A stretch of 64,000 nucleotides of DNA from Frateuria sp. Soil773. GTDB taxonomy: Bacteria; Pseudomonadota; Gammaproteobacteria; Xanthomonadales; Rhodanobacteraceae. Of this stretch, positions 18,530 to 27,818 are shown in pieces. The notes beneath the pieces are model-generated. The model was not told where the DNA came from. It saw only the letters and a list, made by a program, of their open reading frames with translations, and made no database searches. Positions within the stretch are counted from its first letter, which is position 1; each line of letters starts with the position of its first letter. Both the position numbers and the translations under genes were made by a program. The DNA is taken from contig NZ_LMSL01000002.1 of assembly GCF_001428405.1 (NCBI RefSeq), forward strand, positions 81,028 to 145,027, in the 5' to 3' direction.

Positions 18530-19909
18530 ATGTCCGTCCGCCTTGCCCGCCTGCTCTGCGTTGCGCTGATCGGCACCTGCCTCAGCACGTCCGCGTTCGC
18601 CAAAACCAAGCACCGCACCAAGGCGCCCGCCGCGCCCAAGGGGCCGACCCTGGTCTGGCGCGGCGACGTCACCACCGCCCGCGGCGTGGTCGGCGACGTG
18701 GCGGCCGTCTGGGAGAAAGCGGGCCACGGCCGCATCGAGCTGCAATCGTTCAACACCGCCTCGGGCCTGGACGCGGTCGCCAAGGGCACCGCCGACCTCG
18801 CCGGCGCCGCGCGCGGCAGCGACCACAGCGCCGCCGACAGCAGCCTCAGCTTCACCCCGGTGGCCTGGGACGGCCTGGTGATGATCGCGAATCCGTCCAA
18901 TCCGGTCAGCAACCTCACCCTGAAGCAGTTGCACGACATCTACTACGGCAAGATCACCAACTGGAGCGAGGTCGGCGGCAACAACGAGCCGATCGACCTG
19001 GTTGCGGTGGCCAGCCCGGGCGACGGCGTGGAATACAGCCTGCGCCGCCTGCTGTTCGGCCGCGGCAACCAGCCGGTGGCCGCGCCGCGCCTGTACGTCA
19101 ATACCTCCAAGCTGGAGGAAGGCATCGCGCTGGATACCAAGGGCCTGGGCGTGACCACGCTGTCGGGCGTGTCCGGCAACGGCAAGGTCAAGCTGATCAA
19201 GATCAACGGCACCGCGCCGAGCGTGGCCAACGTCGCCGACGGCAGCTACGTGCTGTTCACCCCGCTCTACCTGGTGACCAACCCGAACAGCCCGAACGCG
19301 GCGAAGGCGCAGGAATTCATCGACTTCATGTCCACCGACCCGGCCAAGGCCGCGCTGCGCCGGCATGCCGTGCTGCCGTTCGACGACGGCGCGGCACTGG
19401 TTTCGCTGGACGGCCCGCGCCGCGCCAAGATCCTCGCCGAGGTCGGCGCCAGGGCGGCGCCGGAACCGTCCACGCCGATCGCCGCCCCGGGCGCCACCTA
19501 CGCGTCGCGCGCCGCGGTGGCGCCGACCTCGGAGCGCACGCTGGAAGCGAAGCGGGCGCTGGACAAGGCCAAGGACGAGAAGGCCGCCGCCGAGGCCGCC
19601 GCCGAGGCCGCCGCCGCGGTGGCGGAAAAGGCCAGCCTGAAGAACGTGCGCGGCGACGCCACCACGGTCGACACCGCCGCTGCGCACGGCAAGGACTTCG
19701 CCAAGGTCTCCGCCAGCGCGAACGTCGCGGCCGCCGCCCCGGCCAAGCCGGCTGCCACGGCCGACGGCACCTACAAGGTAGCCAAGGGCGACACGCTGTC
19801 CTCGATCGCGCGCAAGCATTCGGTGGACGTGGCCGACCTGCGCGCCTGGAACAACCTCAAGGGCGACCAGCTCAAGCTCGGCCAGACGCTGCGCCTCAGC
19901 GCCCGCTGA
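18530..19909 (+). CDS. Phosphate-binding (PstS-like) protein fused to a LysM domain
   Basis: The 459-residue exported protein starts with a signal peptide (MSVRLARLLCVALIGTCLST, cleaved at SAFA). Residues about 38-290 form a PBP-like substrate-binding domain of the PstS type (LKQLHDIYYGKITNWSEVGG is the hallmark segment, followed by the PAKAALRRH end). Residues about 320-410 are Ala/Lys/Glu-rich and probably helical. Residues about 415-459 are a LysM domain (YKVAKGDTLSSIARKH, then LKLGQTLRL). LysM should anchor the protein to peptidoglycan. There are no pst permease genes nearby, so a role other than transport is plausible. The next gene begins 5 bases after the stop. Confidence 0.87.
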   Translation: MSVRLARLLCVALIGTCLSTSAFAKTKHRTKAPAAPKGPTLVWRGDVTTARGVVGDVAAVWEKAGHGRIELQSFNTASGLDAVAKGTADLAGAARGSDHSAADSSLSFTPVAWDGLVMIANPSNPVSNLTLKQLHDIYYGKITNWSEVGGNNEPIDLVAVASPGDGVEYSLRRLLFGRGNQPVAAPRLYVNTSKLEEGIALDTKGLGVTTLSGVSGNGKVKLIKINGTAPSVANVADGSYVLFTPLYLVTNPNSPNAAKAQEFIDFMSTDPAKAALRRHAVLPFDDGAALVSLDGPRRAKILAEVGARAAPEPSTPIAAPGATYASRAAVAPTSERTLEAKRALDKAKDEKAAAEAAAEAAAAVAEKASLKNVRGDATTVDTAAAHGKDFAKVSASANVAAAAPAKPAATADGTYKVAKGDTLSSIARKHSVDVADLRAWNNLKGDQLKLGQTLRLSAR

Positions 19910-19914
19910 GCCGC

Positions 19915-20610
19915 GTGCGGATCCTCGCGCTGACGCTGGACCTGGACGACACCCTGTGGCCGGTGCTGCCGGCCCTGGAACGCGCCGACAGCGACGTCGA
20001 CGCCTACCTGCGCCGGCACCATCCCGACGTGGCGCAACGCTGGCCGATCCCGGCGATGCGCGCCCTGCGCGCGCAGATCGCCGCCGAGCGGCTCGATCTC
20101 GCGCACGATTTCACCGCCCAGCGCCATCTCACGATGCGGCATGCGTTCGCCGCCTGCGGCATCGCCGAGGCGCCGGTCGAGGCGCTGTGGGAGATCTACT
20201 TCGCCGCGCGCAACCGCGTCGAGCTGTATCCCGACGCGCTGCCCGCGCTCGAGCGGATCGCCGCGCGCTGGCCGGTGGCCAGCCTCACCAACGGCAACGC
20301 CGACCTGCGGCGGATCGGCCTGCACGCCCACTTCGCCTACCAGGTCTGCGCGCGCGACACCGGCGCGGCGAAGCCGGACGCGCGCATCTTCCGCGCCGCC
20401 GCCGACCTGCTCGGTGAGCCGCCGGGACACATCCTGCACGTCGGCGACGATCCCGAGCTGGACGTGCTCGGCGCCCGCGCCGCCGGCCTGCGCACCGCCT
20501 GGATCAACCGCGGCGGCCAATCCTGGCCGGAGGCGCTCGGCGCGCCACCGGACCTCGACCTGCCCGACCTGGCCGCCCTCGCCGACTGGCTCGACGCGCA
20601 GGCGGCCTGA
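19915..20610 (+). CDS. HAD-superfamily hydrolase
   Basis: A 231-residue cytosolic phosphatase-like HAD subfamily IA protein. Motif I is LDLDDTLWP (nucleophile Asp and acid Asp), motif II is SLTNGN, motif III is the Lys in AKPDARIF, and motif IV is HVGDDPELD. The length and the helical cap between motifs I and II fit small-molecule phosphatases such as YigB (FMN or sugar phosphates); the substrate cannot be told. It starts with GTG 5 bases after the LysM-fusion stop codon, so the two are probably one operon. No other start fits motif I at the N-terminus. Confidence 0.88.
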   Translation: MRILALTLDLDDTLWPVLPALERADSDVDAYLRRHHPDVAQRWPIPAMRALRAQIAAERLDLAHDFTAQRHLTMRHAFAACGIAEAPVEALWEIYFAARNRVELYPDALPALERIAARWPVASLTNGNADLRRIGLHAHFAYQVCARDTGAAKPDARIFRAAADLLGEPPGHILHVGDDPELDVLGARAAGLRTAWINRGGQSWPEALGAPPDLDLPDLAALADWLDAQAA

Positions 20611-20721
20611 GCGTCCGCAGCGCGCCCCCGCGTTTGGAATCGGGCCGCCAAAGAGCGCATCATGGGCGACTGCGCAGGCCCCGGCGCTGACGGGGACCAC
20701 GCCACCGACGCAAGGAGCCCC

Positions 20722-22101
20722 ATGTCCGCCCTGATCGAACGCCAGGCCAGCGATCGCCACAGCATCGCGATCGAGACCACCTCCGCCGCGCACTACGCCG
20801 CCACCCGGCGGCGGCTGACCGCGCCGCAACGCCGCTGGCTGGCCGACAGCGGCTTCGAGGCGGCGCCGGGCAGCTTCGCCCTGCTCGCCGACGCGAACGG
20901 CAAGCTGGTGCGCGTGCTGGCCGGCGTCGATCCGCACGATCCGCTCGCCGCGCTGGCGGCGCTGCCGATGGCCCTGCCCGAGGCCACCTACCACCTCGCC
21001 GGCGAAGGCGCGCTCGCCGACCGTCGCCAGGCCGCGCTGGGCTGGGCGCTCGGCGCCTACCAGTTCACCCGCTACCGCAAGGCCCGGCGCGCGCCCGCGC
21101 GCCTGGCCGTGCCGGCCGACGAGCTGCAGGCGCTGCTGCCGCTGGTCGAGGCCACCGCGCTGGTCCGCGACCTGGTCAACACGCCCACCGAGGACATGGG
21201 CCCGAAGCAACTGGCCGAGGCGGTGAAGCAGCTCGGCAAGCAGCACCGGGCGAAGGTGCGCGAATGGGCCGGCGACGAGCTGCTGAAGGCGAATTTCCCG
21301 ACCATCCACGCGGTCGGCCGCGCCAGCCACCGGGCGCCGCGGCTGGTCGAGCTGGCATGGGGCAAGGCCGGCGACCCGAAGCTGGTGATCGTCGGCAAGG
21401 GCGTGTGCTTCGACACCGGCGGGCTCGACCTGAAGCCCGCCGACGGCATGCGCAACATGAAGAAGGACATGGGCGGCGCCGCCCATGCGATCGCCCTGGC
21501 CGGGCTGGTGATGCGCGCGAAGCTTCCGGTGCGGCTGACCCTGCTGATCCCCGCGGTGGAGAACGCGGTGGCCGGCAACGCGATGCGCCCGGGCGAGGTC
21601 GTCACCACCCGCGCCGGCCACACCGTGGAGATCGACAACACAGACGCCGAGGGGCGGCTGGTGCTGTGCGACGCGATCGCCTACGGCGTCGAGCAGCAGC
21701 CGGATCTGGTGGTCGATTTCGCCACGCTCACCGGCGCCGCGCGCGTCGCGCTCGGCCCGGACCTGCCGGCGCTGTTCGGCAACCGCGACGACCTGGCCGA
21801 AGCCGTGCTGGCCTCCGGCCGCGCGGTGAACGACCCGCTGTGGCGGCTGCCGCTGTGGCGCCCCTACCGCAAGCTGCTCGACTCGGCGGTCGCCGACTTC
21901 GCCAATGCCGGCCCCTCGCGCCATGCGGGCGCGATCACCGCCGCACTGTACCTGGAACGCTTCGTGCCGGACGGCACGCCGTGGCTGCACCTGGACACCT
22001 ACGCCTGGAACGACGCCGACCGCCCGGGACGCCCGCGCGGCGGCGAGGCGCTGGGCCTGCGCGCGTTCTTCGCCTTCCTGCAGCAACGCTACGGCCGCTG
22101 A
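20722..22101 (+). CDS. M17 leucyl aminopeptidase family protein
   Basis: A 459-residue cytosolic metallo-aminopeptidase. ATG 20722 follows AAGGAG. The N-terminal regulatory domain (about 1-145) is followed by the catalytic domain with the two-metal motifs: KGVCFDTGGLDLKP (Lys and Asp), MKKDMGGAA (Asp), and the signature NTDAEGRL (Asp and Glu, with Arg for bicarbonate). Processing of N-terminal amino acids in peptide recycling is expected. The family usually forms hexamers. An exported M1 aminopeptidase lies 199 bases downstream on the same strand. Confidence 0.93.
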   Translation: MSALIERQASDRHSIAIETTSAAHYAATRRRLTAPQRRWLADSGFEAAPGSFALLADANGKLVRVLAGVDPHDPLAALAALPMALPEATYHLAGEGALADRRQAALGWALGAYQFTRYRKARRAPARLAVPADELQALLPLVEATALVRDLVNTPTEDMGPKQLAEAVKQLGKQHRAKVREWAGDELLKANFPTIHAVGRASHRAPRLVELAWGKAGDPKLVIVGKGVCFDTGGLDLKPADGMRNMKKDMGGAAHAIALAGLVMRAKLPVRLTLLIPAVENAVAGNAMRPGEVVTTRAGHTVEIDNTDAEGRLVLCDAIAYGVEQQPDLVVDFATLTGAARVALGPDLPALFGNRDDLAEAVLASGRAVNDPLWRLPLWRPYRKLLDSAVADFANAGPSRHAGAITAALYLERFVPDGTPWLHLDTYAWNDADRPGRPRGGEALGLRAFFAFLQQRYGR

Positions 22102-22135
22102 GCTGGGGAACCCCGGCCCGCGCCCCGGAAACGGC

Positions 22136-22155
22136 CCCTGCCCTGCCGGGCAGGG
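22136..22155 (+). terminator. Hairpin after the M17 peptidase gene
   Basis: CCCTGCCC/GGGCAGGG with a 4-base loop, 34 bases after the stop; no T-run. Confidence 0.35.
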
Positions 22156-22300
22156 ACCGCTGCGGCCGGAATCCTGTCCGCGAGCGCAGGCGGAGCGGCT
22201 CCCGCAAGGCCGGCGGCCCTCCGGGCATGACTTCTGGCGCAGTCGCGGCGGCGACCGAGGTTGCATGCTGAGCGACTGCCCCACCGTCGGAGATCCTCCC

Positions 22301-24073
22301 GTGCGCCATCGCCTGAAACTCCTCGCCCTCGGCACCGCCATCGGCCTCGCCTGCAGCGCCGGCGCCTGGGCGGCCAAGCCCGCCGCGCCGGCCCAGCCGG
22401 AACTGACCGCGCTGACGCGCGACTCCGGCGGCACCATGCCGGCCGAGCAGAAGCGGCTGCACTTCGACCATGCCGAGCTGCACTTCGGCATCGACGCTGC
22501 AAAGCAGAGCATCGAAGCCACCGCCACGCTGAGCTTCACCGCCAAGGCAGCCACCGACGTGCTGCTGCTGGACCTGGACCGCAACCTGGCGATCCGCGAC
22601 GTCGCGCTGGACGGCAAGCCGCTGGCGCGCAGCGCCTGGAGCAATCCGGACGGCCGCCTGCGCATCCAGTTGCCGGCGATGCTCGCCGCCGGCGGCAAGG
22701 TGCAGGCCACCGTGCGCTACGGCGGCAAGCCGCACGTGGCGAAGAAGGCGCCGTGGGACGGCGGCTTCGTCTGGAGCCATACCGACGACGGCCAGCCGTG
22801 GGTCGCCAGCGCGGTCGAAGGCGAGGGCTGCGACCTGTTCTGGCCGTGCATCGACCAGCCCACCGGCGAGCCGGACCTGGTCGACACCTACGTCACCGTG
22901 CCGAAGGGCTTGGCCGCGCCCGGCAACGGCGTGCTGGTCGGCATCACCGACGAGGGCGACAAGCACACCTACCACTGGCGCGCCAAGCACCCGGACACCT
23001 ACGCGATCACCATCAACGTCGGCCCGTTCGAGCTGCTGAAGGGCGACTACGCCAGCCGCTACGGCAACACCATCCCGATGGAGTTCTGGTACCTGCGCGG
23101 CCACGAGAAGCAGGCGCAGGGCCTGTTCGCCGAGTTCCCGCGCATGCTCGACTTCTTCGAGCAGCAGATCGGCCCCTACCCGTTCGGCGACGAGAAGATG
23201 GGCGTGGTGGAAACCCCGCACCTGGGGATGGAGCACCAGACCATCAACGCCTACGGCAACGGCTACCGCAAGGACGGCTACGGCTTCGACTGGCTGCTGC
23301 AGCACGAGTTCGCGCACGAGTGGTTCGGCAACCAGGTGACCAACACCGACTGGGACGACATGTGGATCCACGAGGGCTTCGGCACCTACATGCAGCCGCT
23401 GTACGGCCAGTACCTCAGCGGCGACATGGACTACTTCGCGATGCTGCACACCGAGCGCCTGTCGCTGAAGAACGCCTACCCGATCGTGTCCGGCCACAGC
23501 CAGACCGAGGCGCAGGTGTACGACGCCGAGCACGGCCCCGGCAACGACATCTACTACAAGGGCTCGCTGATGCTGCACTCGCTGCGGCAACTGATCGGCG
23601 ACAAGGCTTTCTTCGAGACCGTGCGCCGGCTGGTTTACGGCCGGCCCGACCCGAAGCCGGGCAACTTCAGCCCGCGCTACGCCACCACCCGCGACTACAT
23701 CGACATCGTGAACCAGGTGACCGGGCGCGACCTGTCCTGGTTCTTCGACGTCTACCTATACGACTCGGCCCTGCCCAAGCTGGAGACCGCCCGGCACGGC
23801 GACACCCTCGACCTGCGCTGGACCACCCAGCACGGCAAGCCGTTCCCGCTGCCGGTGGAGGTGCAGGTGGGCGACACGCTGCAGGTCGTGCCGATGACCG
23901 GCGGCGCCGGCTCGCTGAAGGTGCCGGCCGGCAGCCTGATGATCATCGACCCGCGCTCCAAGCTGCTGCGCGACGATCCGAAGATCGACGCCTACCGGGC
24001 GTGGGCGAAGGAGCAGTTCGCGGCGAAGGCCAAGGCGCAGACCAAGGCCGAGGCGAAAAGCGCAGGGAACTGA
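22301..24073 (+). CDS. Exported M1-family zinc aminopeptidase
   Basis: The 590-residue product has a signal peptide (VRHRLKLLALGTAIGLACSA) and the M1 fold: a saddle-shaped N-terminal beta domain (about 60-260) and a thermolysin-like domain with zinc site HEFAH (335-339) plus Glu358, spaced 18 residues as in the family. The substrate motif is GMEH, where classical members have GAMEN. GTG 22301 is chosen for its ribosome site (GGAG) and immediate signal peptide; ATG 22265 would add 12 residues. The C-terminal end is lysine/alanine-rich. It probably trims peptides in the periplasm. Confidence 0.9.
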   Translation: MRHRLKLLALGTAIGLACSAGAWAAKPAAPAQPELTALTRDSGGTMPAEQKRLHFDHAELHFGIDAAKQSIEATATLSFTAKAATDVLLLDLDRNLAIRDVALDGKPLARSAWSNPDGRLRIQLPAMLAAGGKVQATVRYGGKPHVAKKAPWDGGFVWSHTDDGQPWVASAVEGEGCDLFWPCIDQPTGEPDLVDTYVTVPKGLAAPGNGVLVGITDEGDKHTYHWRAKHPDTYAITINVGPFELLKGDYASRYGNTIPMEFWYLRGHEKQAQGLFAEFPRMLDFFEQQIGPYPFGDEKMGVVETPHLGMEHQTINAYGNGYRKDGYGFDWLLQHEFAHEWFGNQVTNTDWDDMWIHEGFGTYMQPLYGQYLSGDMDYFAMLHTERLSLKNAYPIVSGHSQTEAQVYDAEHGPGNDIYYKGSLMLHSLRQLIGDKAFFETVRRLVYGRPDPKPGNFSPRYATTRDYIDIVNQVTGRDLSWFFDVYLYDSALPKLETARHGDTLDLRWTTQHGKPFPLPVEVQVGDTLQVVPMTGGAGSLKVPAGSLMIIDPRSKLLRDDPKIDAYRAWAKEQFAAKAKAQTKAEAKSAGN

Positions 24074-24172
24074 CGCGACCCAGGCGAAAGGCCGCCGGCG
24101 CCCCGGCCCGGCGGCTTTCGCCTGCCGTTCCCGCAGGGTGTTTCCGGTACGGGGGAATCCGGGGCTTTCGGA

Positions 24173-24204
24173 GGCGCTGGATTCCAGCTTTCGCTGGAAT
24201 GACG
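24173..24204. repeat. REP-like hairpin repeat, copy 2
   Basis: Same 32-base element as 13685-13716, differing by one base in the loop side (CTTTC for CCTTC). The TTCCAGC/GCTGGAA stem is intact. Confidence 0.8.
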
Positions 24205-24486
24205 TCTCGCGTCTTTTCTCGCCGTCCGGTTTTCCCGGTTTCCTGCCCCGCCTCGTCTCCTGCCTTGCCTCGAACTTGCCGATCCCTCGATCTTCCTGAT
24301 CCTTCGAGCCAGCTGGGTCCTCGATCTACCCGCAGGGTCGACCCTGCCGTCCGGTCTTTCCGGTGGACCGGTTTTTCCTGATCGCCCGATCTTCCCCGGT
24401 TGCCTGGGGCTTCCCGTCGCCGGCCACGATGACGCACCGCGCGCTACTGCCGCGGCGACGGCACACCGCGCGCTCTTGCCGCATCG

Positions 24487-24525
24487 CCCATGAAAAAACC
24501 GGCGCAAGGCCGGTTTTTTCATGGG
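24487..24525. terminator. Strong bidirectional terminator
   Basis: CCCATGAAAAAACCGGC, loop GCAAG, GCCGGTTTTTTCATGGG: a long stem with six A and six T flanking a GC core. It serves both the M1 peptidase (plus) and the Tsp-type protease (minus). Confidence 0.92.
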
Positions 24526-24543
24526 ACGGCGAAGGCCCGCGGC

Positions 24544-26790
24544 TCAGTGCGCGGCGGCCGGGTGCGGCGCGGGTTCCGCGGGCGGGGTCACCGCCGCGGT
24601 GGTGGAGAACTTGCCGCCGTACGGCAGCACCTCGGCGGCCAGCTTCGGGTCGGCCTTGATCAGGCCGATGGCGTCGAACAGGATGTGCGCGGTTTCCTGC
24701 AGTTGCGGGTCGCGCGCCTTCTTCGCTTCCTTCTCCTGCTTCAGCTCGGACTTCAGGCTGCGCTCGTTCGGATTGAGGCCGTCGTCGAGGCCGGATTCGT
24801 CGCTGGCGAGCGAGCCGTCGGTGCCGTCGATCGCCTTGTGGCGGGCGCGGAAGCTGGCCTGCAGCGCGTCCTGCTGCTTGCGCTCGGCCTCGCGCTTGGC
24901 GAAGTTCAGCGAGATCGAGGTCATGTCGCGCATCTTCCGGTACTGCGCCAGTTCGTCGAGCATCAGCTTCCACGCCGGCGACTTCGCCACGCGCGCGTCG
25001 TGCTTCTCCTGCAGTTGCGGCAGGTAGGCCTTGAGGTCGGCCACCGGCTTGTAGTCGGCCGGGGCGATCTGCGTCCACGGCAGCGCGTTGTCGTAGGTGG
25101 ACTCGCCGAAATCCTTCTCGTCGCCGTTCTTCGGGAACTGGATGTCCGGGGTCACGCCCTTGAGCTGGGTCGAGCCGCCGTTGATGCGGAAGAACTCGGC
25201 GATCGTCATCTTCAGTTCGCCCAACTGCGGCTTCTCGCCGTCGCCCTGGGCGAAGCGGTCGAGGTCGACCAGGTTCTGCACGGTGCCCTTGCCGAAGGTC
25301 GGCTCGCCGACGATCAGGCCGCGGCCGTGGTCCTGGATCGCCGCGGCGAAGATCTCCGAGGCCGAGGCCGAGCCGCGGTTGACCAGCACCGCCAGCGGGC
25401 CGCTCCAGGCCATGCCCTGCTCGTCGTCGCCCTGCGCCTCGACCTGGCCGCGCGCGTCGCGCACCTGCACCACCGGGCCGGTGTCGATGAACAGGCCGGT
25501 CAGCTCGTTGGCCTCGGCCAGCGAGCCGCCGCCGTTGTTGCGCAGGTCCACCACCACGCCCTGCACGCCGTCGGCCTTCAGCTCGCCGAGCAGCTTGGCG
25601 ACGTCGCGGGTGGCGCTCTTGAAGTTCTTGTCGCCCTCGCGGCGCGCGCCGAAGTCGGAATAGAAGGTGGGCAGGTCGATCACGCCGATCTTGCGGCTGA
25701 CGTCGCCGTCCTTGATCTCGATCACCTTCTTCTTGGCCGCCTGCTCCTCGATGCTGACCTTCTTGCGCACCAGGGTCACCACCTCGTGCTTGCCGTCCAG
25801 GCCGACGTCGGCCGGCAGGATCTCCAGCCGCACCGTGGTGTCCTTCTTGCCGCGGATCTTGTTGACCACGTCGTCGAGGCGCCAGCCGATCACGTCGGTC
25901 ATCGGGCCGTCGGTGCCCTGCCCGATCGCCACGATGCGGTCGCCGACGTGGATCTTGCCGGACTTGGCCGCCGGGCCGGCCGGCACCACCTCGCGGATCT
26001 GGGTGTACTCGTCGCGCGCCTGCAGCACCGCGCCGATGCCTTCCAGCGACAGCTTCATGGAGATGTCGAAGTTCTCGGCCATGCGCGGGCCGAGGTAGTC
26101 GGTGTGCGGGTCGGTGGTCTCGGCGTAGGCGTTCATGAAGGTCTGGAACGCGTCCTCGCCGTCGAGCTGGCGCACCCGCTCGATGTAGCCGGCGTAGCGC
26201 TTGTCCAGCGTCTTGCGGATCTCGTCGTCGTTCTTGCCGGCGAGCTTCAGGCGCAGCCAGTCGTTCTTGGTGCGCTTGCGCCACAGGTCGTCCAGCTCGG
26301 CCTGGTCCTTCGGCCAGTCGGCCTTCTTGCGGTTGTAGTCGTAGCTTTCGTCCTTGTCGAAGTCGAAGCCCTTCTTCAGCAGCTCGCGCGCGTAGCTCAT
26401 GCGCTCGACCGCGCGCTGCACGTACAGGTTGAACACCGAGAACGGCGCGGACAGGTCCTTGTTCCAGATCGCGTCGTCGAGCTTGGTCTTCAGCGGCTCG
26501 AACTTCGCCATGTCGGCCTGGGTGAAGAACACCTTCTCGCCGTCGAGCTGGTCGAAGTACGCCTTGTAGATGCGCTCGGACATCGCGTCGTCGAGCGGTT
26601 TGGCGTCGTAGTGGAAGCGGGTGAGGAAGCGCGCCGACAACTGCGCGGCGTCGGCCTGGACGGCGTCCGGCTTCAGCGGCAGCGAAGAGGCCTTGCGCCC
26701 GCCGCCGGCCCCGAGGTCGTCGGCCGATTGCGCGTGCGCGCAGGTCAGGGTGAAGGCCAGCAGCAGGGCGAACGTGGGGCGCAGGGTCAT
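24544..26790 (-). CDS. prc: Tail-specific protease, S41 family (Prc/Tsp)
   Basis: A 748-residue periplasmic C-terminal processing protease. A signal peptide (MTLRPTFALLLAFTLTCAHA) is followed by the N-terminal helical domain, a PDZ domain (about 225-310, LSLEGIGAVLQ and GDRIVAIGQG), and the S41 core with the catalytic Ser in NRGSASASEIF and the Lys in GEPTFGKGTVQ. The C-terminal DUF3340 extension is lysine- and glutamate-rich. In E. coli Prc degrades lipoproteins and MepS and so tunes peptidoglycan growth, which suits its place at the end of the cell-wall/lipoate block. It starts only 8 bases after lipA ends. Confidence 0.93.
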   Translation of the reverse strand: MTLRPTFALLLAFTLTCAHAQSADDLGAGGGRKASSLPLKPDAVQADAAQLSARFLTRFHYDAKPLDDAMSERIYKAYFDQLDGEKVFFTQADMAKFEPLKTKLDDAIWNKDLSAPFSVFNLYVQRAVERMSYARELLKKGFDFDKDESYDYNRKKADWPKDQAELDDLWRKRTKNDWLRLKLAGKNDDEIRKTLDKRYAGYIERVRQLDGEDAFQTFMNAYAETTDPHTDYLGPRMAENFDISMKLSLEGIGAVLQARDEYTQIREVVPAGPAAKSGKIHVGDRIVAIGQGTDGPMTDVIGWRLDDVVNKIRGKKDTTVRLEILPADVGLDGKHEVVTLVRKKVSIEEQAAKKKVIEIKDGDVSRKIGVIDLPTFYSDFGARREGDKNFKSATRDVAKLLGELKADGVQGVVVDLRNNGGGSLAEANELTGLFIDTGPVVQVRDARGQVEAQGDDEQGMAWSGPLAVLVNRGSASASEIFAAAIQDHGRGLIVGEPTFGKGTVQNLVDLDRFAQGDGEKPQLGELKMTIAEFFRINGGSTQLKGVTPDIQFPKNGDEKDFGESTYDNALPWTQIAPADYKPVADLKAYLPQLQEKHDARVAKSPAWKLMLDELAQYRKMRDMTSISLNFAKREAERKQQDALQASFRARHKAIDGTDGSLASDESGLDDGLNPNERSLKSELKQEKEAKKARDPQLQETAHILFDAIGLIKADPKLAAEVLPYGGKFSTTAAVTPPAEPAPHPAAAH

Positions 26791-26798
26791 GGATGCTC

Positions 26799-27809
26799 TC
26801 AGGCGTGCTCGGTGACGCCGGCCGCGTGGGCCTGCAGGTCGGCGTGATAGGACGATCGCACCAGCGGGCCGGAGGCGACGTGATGGAAACCCATCGCCTC
26901 GCCGGCCTCGCGCAATGCCTCGAATTCTTCCGGCGTCCAGTAGCGCACGACCGGATGATGGTGCGGCGTGGGCTGCAGGTACTGGCCGATGGTGATCATC
27001 TCGACGTCATGGGCGCGTAAATCGCGCAGCGTCTCGAGCACCTGTTCGTGGGTCTCGCCGAGGCCGAGCATGATGCCGGACTTGGTCGGCACCGACGGGT
27101 GCTGCGCCTTGAAGCGCTTGAGCAGGTCCAGCGACCACTGGTAGTCGGCGCCCGGGCGCACCTCGCGGTACAGGTGCGGCACGGTTTCCAGGTTGTGGTT
27201 GAACACGTCCGGCGGGAAGTCCCTGAGCACGTCCAGCGCGCGCTCCATGCGGCCCTTGCCGCGGAAGTCCGGGGTGAGGATCTCGATCTTGATGCTGGGG
27301 CTGGCGTGGCGCACCGCGCGGATGCAACTGGCGAAGTGCTCGGCGCCGCCGTCGCGCAGGTCGTCGCGGTCCACCGAGGTGATCACCACGTACTTCAAAC
27401 GCATGTCGCGGATGGTCTCGGCCAGCCGCGCCGGCTCCAGCGGGTCCGGCGGCTGCGGGCGGCCGTGCGCGACGTCGCAGAACGAGCAGCGCCGGGTGCA
27501 CACCTCGCCCAGGATCATGAAGGTGGCGGTGCCCTTGCTGAAGCACTCGTGGATGTTCGGGCAACTGGCTTCCTCGCACACCGTCACCAGCGCGTTCTCG
27601 CGCAGGCGCGCCTTGAGCTGCTGCACGGCGTTGCCCTGCGGCAGCCGCACGCGGATCCAGCTCGGCTTGCGCAGGGCCGGCGCGGTGGTGTCGAAGCCGG
27701 CGCGGTTCAGCGCGATCTTGTCGTTGCCGAGCTGCTTTTCGCCGGCCGGCGCGCCGCTGACGACGCTGATCGGGATGACCTTGGGGGAAGATGTGGCGAT
27801 TTCGCTCAT
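26799..27809 (-). CDS. lipA: Lipoyl synthase
   Basis: Radical-SAM enzyme that inserts two sulfurs into octanoyl-protein to form lipoyl groups. The 336-residue product shows the auxiliary cluster motif [12 protein letters not shown], the radical-SAM motif CTRRCSFC and the C-terminal RSSYHAD with the auxiliary-cluster serine. It lies 9 bases downstream of lipB and is probably co-transcribed. Its targets here include the E2 and E3 lipoyl domains encoded at 44.6-48.1 kb. Confidence 0.97.
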   Translation of the reverse strand: MSEIATSSPKVIPISVVSGAPAGEKQLGNDKIALNRAGFDTTAPALRKPSWIRVRLPQGNAVQQLKARLRENALVTVCEEASCPNIHECFSKGTATFMILGEVCTRRCSFCDVAHGRPQPPDPLEPARLAETIRDMRLKYVVITSVDRDDLRDGGAEHFASCIRAVRHASPSIKIEILTPDFRGKGRMERALDVLRDFPPDVFNHNLETVPHLYREVRPGADYQWSLDLLKRFKAQHPSVPTKSGIMLGLGETHEQVLETLRDLRAHDVEMITIGQYLQPTPHHHPVVRYWTPEEFEALREAGEAMGFHHVASGPLVRSSYHADLQAHAAGVTEHA

Positions 27810-27818
27810 GTAGGCAGC

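Larger units (their letters stand above)
24074..24543. other. Intergenic region between convergent peptidase genes
   Basis: No gene is supported in these 470 bases. It holds REP-like copy 2 (24173-24204), a degenerate stretch rich in TTTCC/TTCC words (24208-24410), and the strong shared terminator at 24487-24525. Confidence 0.65.

Noticed and set aside
19771-22710. A 979-codon open frame on the minus strand
   Set aside because: Covers the HAD and M17 genes in antisense; both are well supported on the plus strand.
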